Assembly (NCBI GenBank): GCA_946477505.1
Contig: CAMKYP010000143.1
Coordinates: 1-8,594, forward strand
From: an uncultured Dechloromonas sp.
GTDB lineage: Bacteria > Pseudomonadota > Gammaproteobacteria > Burkholderiales > Rhodocyclaceae
Direction of reading: 5' to 3'
Length of the DNA: 8,594 bases
Positions 1 to 6,843 of this stretch are shown in pieces (the first letter of the stretch is position 1; every line of letters starts with the position of its first letter). Made by a program: the position numbers and the translations under genes. The notes under the pieces are model-generated. The model was not told the DNA's origin and did no database searches. It saw nothing but the letters and a program-made list of their open reading frames with translations.

Positions 1-884
1 CGTCATTTTCTCAAATTGCGCTGCATGATGGGCGCTTATGCAGAGTTTCCCTAAGAATCGGAAGAATGGAGGAGCAAAATATTTCGTTGTGCTTTCGGGC
101 AATTTCCGATTTTTCTGGGATTGATTTTATCGCATTGGAATTCTTTAGACTAAAGGCATCTGAGGCGCTAGGTGAAGTCTTAAGAAGGAGAGAGAACAAC
201 AAGGCCAACAAGGACATTGTTAGCAATTATTATTTTAGCCGTTAGTGAAACCCTCTCCGTTACGCCAATCGAAATGTACCCCAGCCATTTTGGCCAATCC
301 AACAATATACCGTTGGCCACTGAGTATAGTCATATCGAATTCCCCCCTCACCTGCGCCATCAATTTACGGATGGCAATCATCGCCACGGAGATATTGCAC
401 CCATGAATCATCTCGATACTTCTGTGCAATCACATCAACCGCACTGCTCAGTAAATCTTCCGAAACAACAAAGGCGGTATCGCATTCAGGACAATTAACT
501 TTTCCATCATAATCAAGCAATATACCAAGCAATAGCCGTTCCTCCGATTCGCAAAACGGACAGCGATGTATCAAGCATGCTGCACGGATTAATTGGGACA
601 ACATTGGAAGATCACTCATTTTCAGTTCGAGGATTGGCAAAAAGTGGCAGTAGCCATACAGAATTGCATCAGTTTTTCGAAACGATCTTATTGGCTCGTG
701 GCAACAAGGTTCTGATAATTACTGACTCTCCGCCATATCCCATCCGCTTACGATGCCCGGCAGAAATCAAGAATTAAAATGTTCGCCGGCAATCGATTGG
801 AAAATGCTCAATGGGAATCAACTATCTAGACAGAAGCACTTGCTATGCGAAACCCCTATTGGGGACGCAATTTGGACCTTCCAG
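1..884. other. AT-rich region without a recognisable gene
   Basis: This stretch has visibly lower GC (about 45% by eye) than everything after base 986. No ORF here gives a protein I can assign. Besides the CPxC ORF described separately, the reverse strand has an ORF from ATG 217 to 11 with a leucine-rich start (residues 1-11) and no Shine-Dalgarno. It also has a second reverse ORF (ATG 411 to 235) overlapping the end of the CPxC ORF in another frame. The forward strand has short ORFs (217-498, 577-777, 753-962) without ribosome sites or recognisable motifs. I see no tRNA, insertion-sequence ends or CRISPR repeats. The composition is compatible with decayed or acquired DNA upstream of rpoH, but that is inference. 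Confidence 0.6.
365..619 (-). CDS. Hypothetical 84-aa protein with two CPxC motifs
   Basis: I do not recognise this gene. From the ATG at 619 the product has CPFC at residues 20-23 and CPEC at 43-46. This is a four-cysteine pattern typical of small zinc ribbons, with a 19-residue connector. The second knuckle is followed by an acidic-hydrophobic helix-like stretch. The frame stays open upstream to a TTG at 640, which would add 7 residues. Neither start has a good Shine-Dalgarno. The C-terminal end overlaps another reverse frame (411 to 235), shifted by one base, whose translation also looks protein-like. A frameshifted longer gene of roughly 127 residues is therefore possible. The ORF lies alone in the AT-rich segment, transcribed away from rpoH. 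Its function is unknown, and it may be real, truncated or a relic. Confidence 0.4.
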   Translation of the reverse strand: MSDLPMLSQLIRAACLIHRCPFCESEERLLLGILLDYDGKVNCPECDTAFVVSEDLLSSAVDVIAQKYRDDSWVQYLRGDDCHP

Positions 885-910
885 TTGAAGGCGATGGTTG
901 CCGCCCTGAA
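884..910 (+). promoter_or_regulatory. Possible sigma-32-like promoter upstream of rpoH (weak)
   Basis: GTTGAAG at 884-890 resembles the sigma-32 -35 element (CTTGAAA-like). After a 13-base spacer, CCCTGAA at 904-910 shares only the leading CCC with the -10 consensus CCCCATNT. If used, transcription would start around 917 and the CIRCE repeat would lie in the 5' leader as an RNA hairpin. The weak -10 match makes this an alternative to the promoter at 925-954, not the preferred call. Confidence 0.2.
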
Positions 911-924
911 ACTTTTTCGGGGAT

Positions 925-951
925 TTAGCACTCTTAGCCAGCGAGTGCTAA
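925..951. promoter_or_regulatory. CIRCE operator (HrcA binding site), perfect match
   Basis: The left arm TTAGCACTC (925-933) and right arm GAGTGCTAA (943-951) are perfect inverted repeats separated by 9 bases (934-942). This is exactly the CIRCE consensus TTAGCACTC-N9-GAGTGCTAA. CIRCE is the binding site of HrcA, the heat-sensitive repressor that usually controls groESL and dnaK operons. Here it ends 34 bases before the rpoH start codon and 17 bases before its ribosome binding site, so the regulated gene is almost certainly rpoH. The hrcA gene is not in this window. Confidence 0.95.
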
Positions 952-954
952 AAT
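925..954 (+). promoter_or_regulatory. Predicted rpoH promoter embedded in the CIRCE element
   Basis: TTAGCA (925-930, 4 of 6 to the sigma-70 -35) is followed after 18 bases by TAAAAT (949-954, 5 of 6 to the -10). TGC (946-948) directly before the hexamer makes an extended -10. Transcription would begin near 961, giving a leader of about 25 bases that includes the ribosome site at 969-975. The left CIRCE arm contains the -35, and the right arm contains the TGn and the first bases of the -10. HrcA binding would therefore block RNA polymerase directly. This is a prediction from matches only. Confidence 0.45.
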
Positions 955-968
955 ATGTATGAACCTTG

Positions 969-975
969 AAGGAGG
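969..975 (+). promoter_or_regulatory. Shine-Dalgarno site fixing the rpoH start
   Basis: AAGGAGG, a near-perfect anti-16S match, lies 10 bases before the ATG at 986. An in-frame ATG at 959 would put this site inside the coding sequence. That ATG has no Shine-Dalgarno of its own, being preceded by the CIRCE arm and the A/T-rich -10. The site therefore argues for translation from 986. Confidence 0.85.
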
Positions 976-985
976 ACTTAACGCT

Positions 986-1846
986 ATGACCCGTGCTTTG
1001 ACTCTTCCCATCCCATCGACAGTCGGGAATATCGACGCCTACATCCAGGCGGCGAACCGTTATCCGATGCTGTCCGAAGCGGAGGAAGTTCGACTGGCCG
1101 AGCGTTTCCACAACGAAGGCGATGTGGAGGCGGCGCGTCAGCTTGTGCTTTCTCACCTGCGCCTCGTCATTTCCATTGCACGCGGCTACCTTGGCTATGG
1201 CCTGCCGCACGCCGACCTGATTCAGGAAGGCAACATCGGCCTGATGAAGGCGGTCAAGCGCTACGATCCGACGCGCGGCGTGCGGCTGGTGTCCTTCGCC
1301 ATGCACTGGATCAAGGCGGAGATTCACGAATACATCCTGAAGAACTGGCGTCTGGTCAAGGTCGCCACGACCAAGGCACAGCGCAAGCTGTTCTTCAACC
1401 TGCGCAGCCTGAAAAACGACTACGAGGGCGTCGATACCCTGTCCGGCACGCAAGCCGCCGAGGTTGCCGCCCGTCTAGGCGTCAAGCAGGAAGAAGTCGT
1501 CGAGATGGAAACCCGGCTGTCCGGACGCGATCTGGCGCTGGAAGGCAATCCGGACGACGGCGAGGAAGCTTTCGCACCCATTGATTATCTGGCCGACTCG
1601 CGCTACGAGCCGACCCGGGTACTGGAAAGCAAGGCGCAGGCCTATCAGCAGAACGAAGGCCTGCACGCCGCGCTGGAAGGACTTGACCCGCGCAGCCGCC
1701 GCATCGTCGAGGCGCGCTGGCTGAACGAAGGCGAGGCGGCGACCTTGCATGAGCTGGCCGCCGAATTCGACGTATCGGCCGAACGTATTCGCCAGATCGA
1801 AGTCAAGGCGCTGCAGAAGATGCGTGGTTTGCTGACGGCCGCCTGA
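986..1846 (+). CDS. rpoH: RNA polymerase heat-shock sigma factor sigma-32 (RpoH)
   Basis: This is the alternative sigma factor that directs RNA polymerase to heat-shock promoters (chaperones, proteases). The product has 286 residues, close to the 284 of E. coli RpoH. Region 1.2/2.1 lies near residues 15-60. Region 2.2, with DLIQEGNIGLMKAV at 77-90, binds core polymerase. Region 2.4 (about 100-125) reads the -10. The RpoH box QRKLFFNLR at 132-140 is diagnostic against RpoD and RpoS. Region 4.2, the helix-turn-helix for the -35, occupies about 252-280. The ATG at 986 is chosen over 959 because AAGGAGG precedes it at good spacing. The gene stands alone, with CIRCE in front and a terminator behind. 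ftsYEX, its neighbours in E. coli, are absent. Control by HrcA through CIRCE is inferred. Confidence 0.96.
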   Translation: MTRALTLPIPSTVGNIDAYIQAANRYPMLSEAEEVRLAERFHNEGDVEAARQLVLSHLRLVISIARGYLGYGLPHADLIQEGNIGLMKAVKRYDPTRGVRLVSFAMHWIKAEIHEYILKNWRLVKVATTKAQRKLFFNLRSLKNDYEGVDTLSGTQAAEVAARLGVKQEEVVEMETRLSGRDLALEGNPDDGEEAFAPIDYLADSRYEPTRVLESKAQAYQQNEGLHAALEGLDPRSRRIVEARWLNEGEAATLHELAAEFDVSAERIRQIEVKALQKMRGLLTAA

Positions 1847-1867
1847 ACCGGAGTACAGCCCGACAAC

Positions 1868-1895
1868 AAAAAAGGGAGCCTAGGCTCCCTTTTTT
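1868..1895. terminator. Bidirectional intrinsic terminator between rpoH and napB
   Basis: A perfect palindrome: six A (1868-1873), stem GGGAGCC (1874-1880), central TA, stem GGCTCCC (1883-1889), six T (1890-1895). Seen from either strand it gives a GC-rich hairpin followed by a U run. It lies 21 bases after the rpoH stop and 13 bases after the napB stop on the other strand, so it can end both convergent transcripts. Confidence 0.92.
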
Positions 1896-1908
1896 AACGT
1901 CCGTCGCT

Positions 1909-2400
1909 TCAGTTCTTTTTCTTGGCTGCCTTGCCTTTGCTTTCCGCAAGGTTGCCCTTGAAGTCGTTGTCGACCAGCGGCGGTGCGTCGACCTGCGGCA
2001 CGTGGCACTGAACACAGTTATGACGGGCGGCCGAGGCTTCCGGCAAGACCTTGCCCTCGCGGTCGAGGAAGTGGCTGTCGCCAATTTTCGGCGCTTTCTT
2101 CTTCTGGTAATTCGCCGCGCTGTGGCAGGTCATGCACTGGTTCTCCTCCAGCGTGATCTCGTCGAAATTTTCGACGGCATGGGGGATGACCGGCGGTTGC
2201 TCCTTGAAGGTCCGCGCCACCTTCTCCTGCCCACCCGGCTTGCCGCCCAGGTATTTTTTGGCCTCGGGTGCCTGATCGACGGAAGCGACATCGCTGCCGC
2301 GCATCGCCTTCGGCGCCTCCTGGGCGAAAGCCGGTGACGCAAACGCCCAGCAGGCGACGGATGCCAGAACGGCGCAGGACAGCTTCAGGGTGTGTTTCAT
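1909..2400 (-). CDS. napB: Periplasmic nitrate reductase dihaem cytochrome c subunit NapB
   Basis: NapB is the periplasmic small subunit that passes electrons to NapA. The 163-residue product has a Sec signal peptide with a likely cut after AFA at 24-26. It has two haem c sites, CMTCH (89-93) and CVQCH (129-133), in the NapB contexts EENQCMTCH and RHNCVQCHVPQ. Conserved histidines in PPVIPH (H74) and DSHF (H110) are the probable distal haem ligands. The C-terminus ends in a lysine-rich tail (about 155-162), which I do not recall from E. coli NapB. A strong ribosome site, AGAGGAGGA (2418-2410 on the reverse strand), lies 9 bases before the ATG. It is the last gene of the nap run, 30 bases after napH and just before the terminator. 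Confidence 0.96.
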   Translation of the reverse strand: MKHTLKLSCAVLASVACWAFASPAFAQEAPKAMRGSDVASVDQAPEAKKYLGGKPGGQEKVARTFKEQPPVIPHAVENFDEITLEENQCMTCHSAANYQKKKAPKIGDSHFLDREGKVLPEASAARHNCVQCHVPQVDAPPLVDNDFKGNLAESKGKAAKKKN

Positions 2401-2430
2401 GATGGGCGCTCCTCCTCTAAGACTCGATCA

Positions 2431-3336
2431 TCACTTGGCTCCGGACTGCACCCTGATGGAAGCAGTTGAAGCCGGGTTATTGCCGCGTAGTCCGAAGTTG
2501 AATACATCCTTCGAACAGACATCGATACAACGTCCACAATTGGTGCAATTGGCAGCCAGAATCACCGGGCCGACACCCTTGCCCTCGCCCTTGAGGGCGG
2601 GACGGATGACTTGTGGCTCCGGGCAGACTTCGAAACAGTCCATGCAATCATTGCAAGCACTGCGCTTGCTGGCCGAAACCCGTACCGGGCTCCACTTGCC
2701 GAGCAGGCCGTAAAAGGCGCCCACCGGGCAAAGCCGTCCGCACCAGCCGCGATTCATCACGAACAGATCGAACAGGAAAATGGCCAGAACGACCATCCAG
2801 GCTGTTCCGATCCCGAATATCAGGCCGCGATGCAGCATGGAAACCGGGTTGATCAGCTCCCACAACACGATACCGGTCAGTGCCGAACCCAGCAGGGTCA
2901 TGCCCAGTATCCAGTAGCGCGTCTTGGCCGACAGGCTGCTCGCTCCCTTGATGCCGAGCCGGTCGCGCAGCCAACCGGCGGCATCGGTCACCATGTTGAT
3001 CGGGCATACCCAACTGCAATAGACGCGGCCACCAACCAGTAAATAGAAGGCGATGGCAATCGCGACGCCGATCAACCCCAGCTTCTCCGGCACGTTGCCG
3101 GCCACCAGCGATTGCAGCGCGACATAGGGATCGGTCAGCGGCAGCACGTTCAGGGTATAGCTGTAATTCAGGTTGCCCTTGACGATCCAGAGTCCGGCTA
3201 ATGGCCCGACCAGAAACAGCGCGAGGATGGAAAGCTGCGACACGCGACGCAGGAGCAGCCATTTGTGGGCACCCAGCCAGCCCTTCTCCTCGATTGCTTC
3301 GGCACCGATACGTTTCTTGTGGGCGGCCCGGCTCAT
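2431..3336 (-). CDS. napH: Membrane quinol dehydrogenase ferredoxin-type subunit NapH
   Basis: NapH is an inner-membrane iron-sulfur protein that, with NapG, oxidises quinol and feeds electrons toward NapB/NapA. The 301-residue product begins with a basic cytoplasmic segment (KKGW-type, here EEKGWLGAHKW at 16-26). It has about four hydrophobic helices, near 33-52, 85-103, 141-159 and 171-193. Two membrane-proximal motifs, CSWVCP (107-112) and CGRLCP (199-204), typify NapH. Two [4Fe-4S] sites follow: CNDCMDCFEVCP (228-239) and CTNCGRCIDVC (264-274). The start overlaps the napG stop as ATGA (3333-3336), and a G-rich site lies just upstream, so translation is probably coupled. No napC lies nearby, which makes NapGH the likely sole quinol route encoded in this cluster. 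Confidence 0.96.
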   Translation of the reverse strand: MSRAAHKKRIGAEAIEEKGWLGAHKWLLLRRVSQLSILALFLVGPLAGLWIVKGNLNYSYTLNVLPLTDPYVALQSLVAGNVPEKLGLIGVAIAIAFYLLVGGRVYCSWVCPINMVTDAAGWLRDRLGIKGASSLSAKTRYWILGMTLLGSALTGIVLWELINPVSMLHRGLIFGIGTAWMVVLAIFLFDLFVMNRGWCGRLCPVGAFYGLLGKWSPVRVSASKRSACNDCMDCFEVCPEPQVIRPALKGEGKGVGPVILAANCTNCGRCIDVCSKDVFNFGLRGNNPASTASIRVQSGAK

Positions 3337-4205
3337 GGCTTACCCCCCAGGCCGGGCGGCAGGCTGGGAATGGTCACCACCTCCTGGCCCGACATACCGC
3401 GCATGGCCTCGGTCTGCCCCGATGCCGGATCGTAGTGGCCGGGGAGCCGCGCCCCTTCCGGCAAACGGTCCGGCAGATCGACCATCTTCGATTCGTCGAT
3501 CAGCGAATGTCCGGCCTTCTTCTGCTCTTCCCAGCCCAGTCGGTAGTGCTTGCCAAGTTCGCCCTTGGCCAGCTTGGGCGGCAGGATGCGGATGGCGGCC
3601 TCTTCCAGCACACAGGATTTCTCGCATTTGCCGCAGCCGGTGCAGTGTTCGGAATGCACGGTCGGCAGGAACATGGCATGGCGCCCGGTGCGCGTATTGG
3701 GCTGCATATCGAGCGTGATCGCCTTGTCGATGACCGGGCAGACGCGGTAACAGACATCGCAGCGCAGGCCGAGAAAATTGAGGCAGGTTTCGTGGTCGAT
3801 GAGCACCGCCACGCCCATCTTCGCCTTGTTGATGTCGGTCAGGTCATGATCCAGCGCCTTGGTCGGGCAGGCCTTGACGCAGGGGATGTCCTCGCACATT
3901 TCGCAAGGGATGTTGCGGGCGGTGAAATACGGGGTACCGGTCGCCACCGGCGCCTCCGGCTTGGCGAGTTCCAGCGTGTTGTACGGGCAATCGCGCACGC
4001 ACATGCCGCAGCGTATGCAGGCACCGAGAAAATCCGCCTCGGCCAAGGCGCCGGGCGGGCGCAGGGCCAAGGCGGGCAGTGCCTTCGACTGTTTGGCATA
4101 AAGGCCAAGCCCCAGTCCCAACATGCCGACGCCGCATGCCATCTTGGCGGAATCGAACAGGAACTGGCGGCGGGCCGCACTATTTTTTGGGGGTATTGCC
4201 GTCAT
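3333..4205 (-). CDS. napG: Periplasmic ferredoxin-type electron-transfer protein NapG
   Basis: NapG is a Tat-exported iron-sulfur protein that partners with NapH in quinol oxidation. Residues 11-18 carry an ARRQFLFD twin-arginine motif, followed by a hydrophobic glycine-rich stretch (22-36). Four cysteine clusters follow: CIRCGMCVRDCP (63-74), CEMCEDIPCVKACP (101-114), CLNF...CDVCYRVCP (141-157) and CTGCGKCEKSC (188-198). Similarity to E. coli NapG runs through KGELGKHYRLGW (214-225). E. coli NapG, as I recall it, ends a few residues later at about 231, whereas this protein has about 65 more residues to 290. This tail is rich in Pro and Gly and has no cysteine. The ribosome site before the ATG at 4205 is weak. 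The gene follows napA by 87 bases and overlaps napH by 4. Confidence 0.95.
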   Translation of the reverse strand: MTAIPPKNSAARRQFLFDSAKMACGVGMLGLGLGLYAKQSKALPALALRPPGALAEADFLGACIRCGMCVRDCPYNTLELAKPEAPVATGTPYFTARNIPCEMCEDIPCVKACPTKALDHDLTDINKAKMGVAVLIDHETCLNFLGLRCDVCYRVCPVIDKAITLDMQPNTRTGRHAMFLPTVHSEHCTGCGKCEKSCVLEEAAIRILPPKLAKGELGKHYRLGWEEQKKAGHSLIDESKMVDLPDRLPEGARLPGHYDPASGQTEAMRGMSGQEVVTIPSLPPGLGGKP

Positions 4206-4234
4206 CTCTCATCTACTCTGCAGTTCAGCCAGCG

Positions 4235-4260
4235 CCGGACGGGCCCCTTTTCCCGTCCGG
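4235..4260. repeat. Stem-loop between napA and napG
   Basis: CCGGACGGG (4235-4243) and CCCGTCCGG (4252-4260) form a perfect 9-bp inverted repeat with an 8-base loop. It sits in the 87-base gap after the napA stop. In the direction of nap transcription no U run follows, so it does not look like a normal intrinsic terminator. It may protect the napA 3' end or lower expression of napGHB relative to napDA. That role is inference. Confidence 0.7.
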
Positions 4261-4292
4261 TACCGGCACTCCCTGATTAGCTTGTTGTTCCC

Positions 4293-6842
4293 TTACGCCT
4301 TCACCACCTTGCAGGCGCACTTTTTGTAGTCCGTCTCTTTCGAGATCGGACAGGTCGCGTCCAGCGTCAGCTTGTTGATCAGACGATGCTCGTCGAAGAA
4401 GGGCGCGAAGACCAAGCCGAGCGGCGGCTTGTTGCGTCCCTTGGTTTCGACGCGCAACTGGACTTCGCCGCGCCGGGTAGCCAGCTTGACCACGTCGTTG
4501 CGGACCAGGCCACGCTTTTTCGCATCTTCCGGATGCATGTAGAGCACCGCGTCCGGCATCGCCTTATACAGCTCGGGCACGCGGCGCGTCATCGAACCGG
4601 TATGCCAGTGCTCCAGCACGCGCCCTGTACACAGCCATAGGTCGAATTCGGCATCGGGCATTTCAGCCGCCGGCTGGTAGGGCAACGCGAAAGCAACGGC
4701 CTTGCCGTCCGGATGACCATAGAAACGCACGCCTTCGCCCTTCGGAACATAGGTATCGTACCCCTCGCGGAAGCGCCACAGCGTTTCCTTGCCGTCGACC
4801 ACCGGCCAGCGCAGGCCGCGCGCCTTGTGATAGACGTCAAACGGGGCCAGGTCGTGGGCCTTGCCGCGACCGAAGGCGGCGTATTCCTCGAACAGGCCTT
4901 TCTGGACGTAGAAGCCGAAGGACTGGGACTCGTCGTTCATGTAGTCCTTGAACGCGTGTGCATTGACCTTCCTGACTTCGTCCAACCCGAACTTGTTGAC
5001 CTGACCGTTGGCAAAAAGGACATCGAACATCGTCTTGCCCTTGTATTCCGGATTCTTGTCGAGCAGTTCGGCCGGCCAGACCTCCTCGATCTTGAAGCGC
5101 TTCGAGAACTCCATGTACTGCCACAGATCGGACTTGCCCTCGCCCGGTGCCTTGACCTGCTGGCGCCACATCTGACCACGCCGCTCGGCGTTGCCGTACA
5201 TGCCTTCCTTTTCCATCCACATGGCGCAAGGCAGGATCAGGTCGGACGACATCGCGGAAACCGTCGGGTAGACGTCGGACACCACCACGAAAGCCTTGGG
5301 ATTGCGCCAGCCCGGATAGATTTCGTCATTGACGTTCGGGCCGGCCTGCATGTTGTTGGTCGTCGACGTCCAGTAGAAGCCGAGTTTGCCATCCTTCAGC
5401 GCGCGGCTCTGGGCCACGGCGTGCAGGCCGATCCAGTCGGGAATCGTTCCAGCCGGCAGCTTCCACAGCTTTTCCGACAACTCGCGATGCTTGGGATTCA
5501 TCACCACCATGTCGGCCGGCAGACGGTGGGCGAAGGTGCCTACCTCGCGTGCCGTGCCGCAGGCGGACGGCTGGCCGGTCAGCGAGAACGGCCCGTTGCC
5601 CGGCTCGGAAATCTTGCCGACCAGCAGGTGCACGTTGTACATCATGTTGTTCACCCAGGTACCGCGGGTGTGCTGGTTGAAGCCCATCGTCCAATAGGAA
5701 ACGATCTTGACCTTCGGGTCGGCGTAGGCCTTGGCCAGCGCTTCGAGGTTTTCCTTGGGCACGCCGGAAATCTCGTGCGCCTTGTCGAGCGTGTATTCGG
5801 ACACGAAGGCTGCGAACTCGTCGAAGGTCATCGGCGTCGCGTTGTTCGGGTTGCCCTTCGGTTTGCCGTCCTCGCCCGGGTAGCCGTTGTTCATCGCTAC
5901 CTTTTCCAGCGGGTGATTCGGGCGCAGGCCGTAGCCTATATCGGTGACGCCCTTGGCGAACTTCACGTGCTTGGCGACAAAATCTTTGTTCACCGCGCCG
6001 GTCGTGATGATGTGGTTGGCGATGTAGTTGAGGATGGCCAGATCGGACTGCGGCTTGAAGATCAGCGTGTTGTCGGCCAGCTCGCAGGAGCGGTGGCTGA
6101 AGGTCGACAGTACGTGAATCTTGACGTGCTTGGCGCTCAGCCGGCGGTCGGTGATGCGCGCCCAGAGTATCGGGTGCATCTCGGCCATGTTCGAACCCCA
6201 CAGCGCAAAAACGTCGGCGTGCTCGGCGTCGTCGTAACAGCCCATCGGCTCGTCGATGCCGAAGGTACGCATGAAGCCGGCCACGGCCGAGGCCATGCAG
6301 TGGCGGGCGTTCGGGTCGATGTTATTGGAGCGGAAACCGGCCTTGAACAGCTTGGCGGCGGCGTAGCCCTCCCACACCGTCCACTGGCCCGAGCCGAACA
6401 TCGCGATATTGCGCGGCCCGCCTTCCTTGAGCGCGGCCTTGCACTTCTCTTCCATGATGTCGAAGGCCTGCTTCCAGGAAATCGGCTTGAAATCGCCGTT
6501 CTTGTCGTACTTGCCATCCTTCATGCGCAGCATCGGCGTCTGCAGGCGGTCTTTGCCGTACATGATCTTGGAAAGGAAATAGCCCTTGATGCAATTCAGG
6601 CCGCGATTCACCGGCGCTTCCGGATCGCCCTGGGTCGCCACGACACGTCCGTCCTTGACCCCGACCAACACGCCGCAACCGGTACCGCAGTAGCGACAAA
6701 CCCCTTTGTCCCAGCGTATCCCGTCCCCCGCTTTCTGCTGGGCCATAGCCAAGCCGGGAACGGTAATGCCGGCAGTTGCGGCAGCAGCCGCCACCGCGTT
6801 GCTCTTGATGAAATCACGCCGGGTCAGTTTTACTTGCATCAT
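4293..6842 (-). CDS. napA: Periplasmic nitrate reductase catalytic subunit NapA
   Basis: NapA reduces nitrate to nitrite in the periplasm with a Mo-bis-MGD cofactor and one [4Fe-4S] cluster. From the ATG at 6842 the product has 849 residues (E. coli 828). The Tat signal TRRDFIK is at 7-13, with a likely cut after AMA (32-34). The cluster cysteines are C49, C52, C56 and C84 (CRYCGTGCGV then NCIKGYF). C182 in NARHCMASA is the expected Mo ligand. The molybdopterin dinucleotide-binding domain is C-terminal, with conserved GRVLEHWHTGSMTRR. Two ATGs lie in tandem (6842 and 6839), and GAGGAGG at 6855-6849 fits either at 6 or 9 bases. The frame is open further upstream to 7067, but that part overlaps napD out of frame and is not coding. 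The gene starts 1 base after the napD stop, so translation is likely coupled. Confidence 0.98.
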   Translation of the reverse strand: MMQVKLTRRDFIKSNAVAAAAATAGITVPGLAMAQQKAGDGIRWDKGVCRYCGTGCGVLVGVKDGRVVATQGDPEAPVNRGLNCIKGYFLSKIMYGKDRLQTPMLRMKDGKYDKNGDFKPISWKQAFDIMEEKCKAALKEGGPRNIAMFGSGQWTVWEGYAAAKLFKAGFRSNNIDPNARHCMASAVAGFMRTFGIDEPMGCYDDAEHADVFALWGSNMAEMHPILWARITDRRLSAKHVKIHVLSTFSHRSCELADNTLIFKPQSDLAILNYIANHIITTGAVNKDFVAKHVKFAKGVTDIGYGLRPNHPLEKVAMNNGYPGEDGKPKGNPNNATPMTFDEFAAFVSEYTLDKAHEISGVPKENLEALAKAYADPKVKIVSYWTMGFNQHTRGTWVNNMMYNVHLLVGKISEPGNGPFSLTGQPSACGTAREVGTFAHRLPADMVVMNPKHRELSEKLWKLPAGTIPDWIGLHAVAQSRALKDGKLGFYWTSTTNNMQAGPNVNDEIYPGWRNPKAFVVVSDVYPTVSAMSSDLILPCAMWMEKEGMYGNAERRGQMWRQQVKAPGEGKSDLWQYMEFSKRFKIEEVWPAELLDKNPEYKGKTMFDVLFANGQVNKFGLDEVRKVNAHAFKDYMNDESQSFGFYVQKGLFEEYAAFGRGKAHDLAPFDVYHKARGLRWPVVDGKETLWRFREGYDTYVPKGEGVRFYGHPDGKAVAFALPYQPAAEMPDAEFDLWLCTGRVLEHWHTGSMTRRVPELYKAMPDAVLYMHPEDAKKRGLVRNDVVKLATRRGEVQLRVETKGRNKPPLGLVFAPFFDEHRLINKLTLDATCPISKETDYKKCACKVVKA

Positions 6843-6843
6843 C

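Noticed and set aside
11..217. Reverse ORF with a leucine-rich N-terminus, possibly a secreted peptide
   Set aside because: It has no Shine-Dalgarno, no clear signal cleavage site, no recognised motif and an unremarkable length for AT-rich DNA. It is mentioned only in the regional description.
577..777. Forward 66-codon ORF in the AT-rich region
   Set aside because: There is no ribosome site or motif, and it partly overlaps the better-supported reverse CPxC ORF.
959..985. Upstream in-frame ATG (959) as the rpoH start
   Set aside because: It would place the AAGGAGG site inside the gene and has no ribosome site of its own. The promoter -10 ends 5 bases before it.
3201..4280. Forward 359-codon open frame antisense to napG and the start of napH
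   Set aside because: It is a high-GC shadow frame with His/Arg/Ala-rich translation. The reverse strand carries clear ferredoxin-type cysteine clusters.
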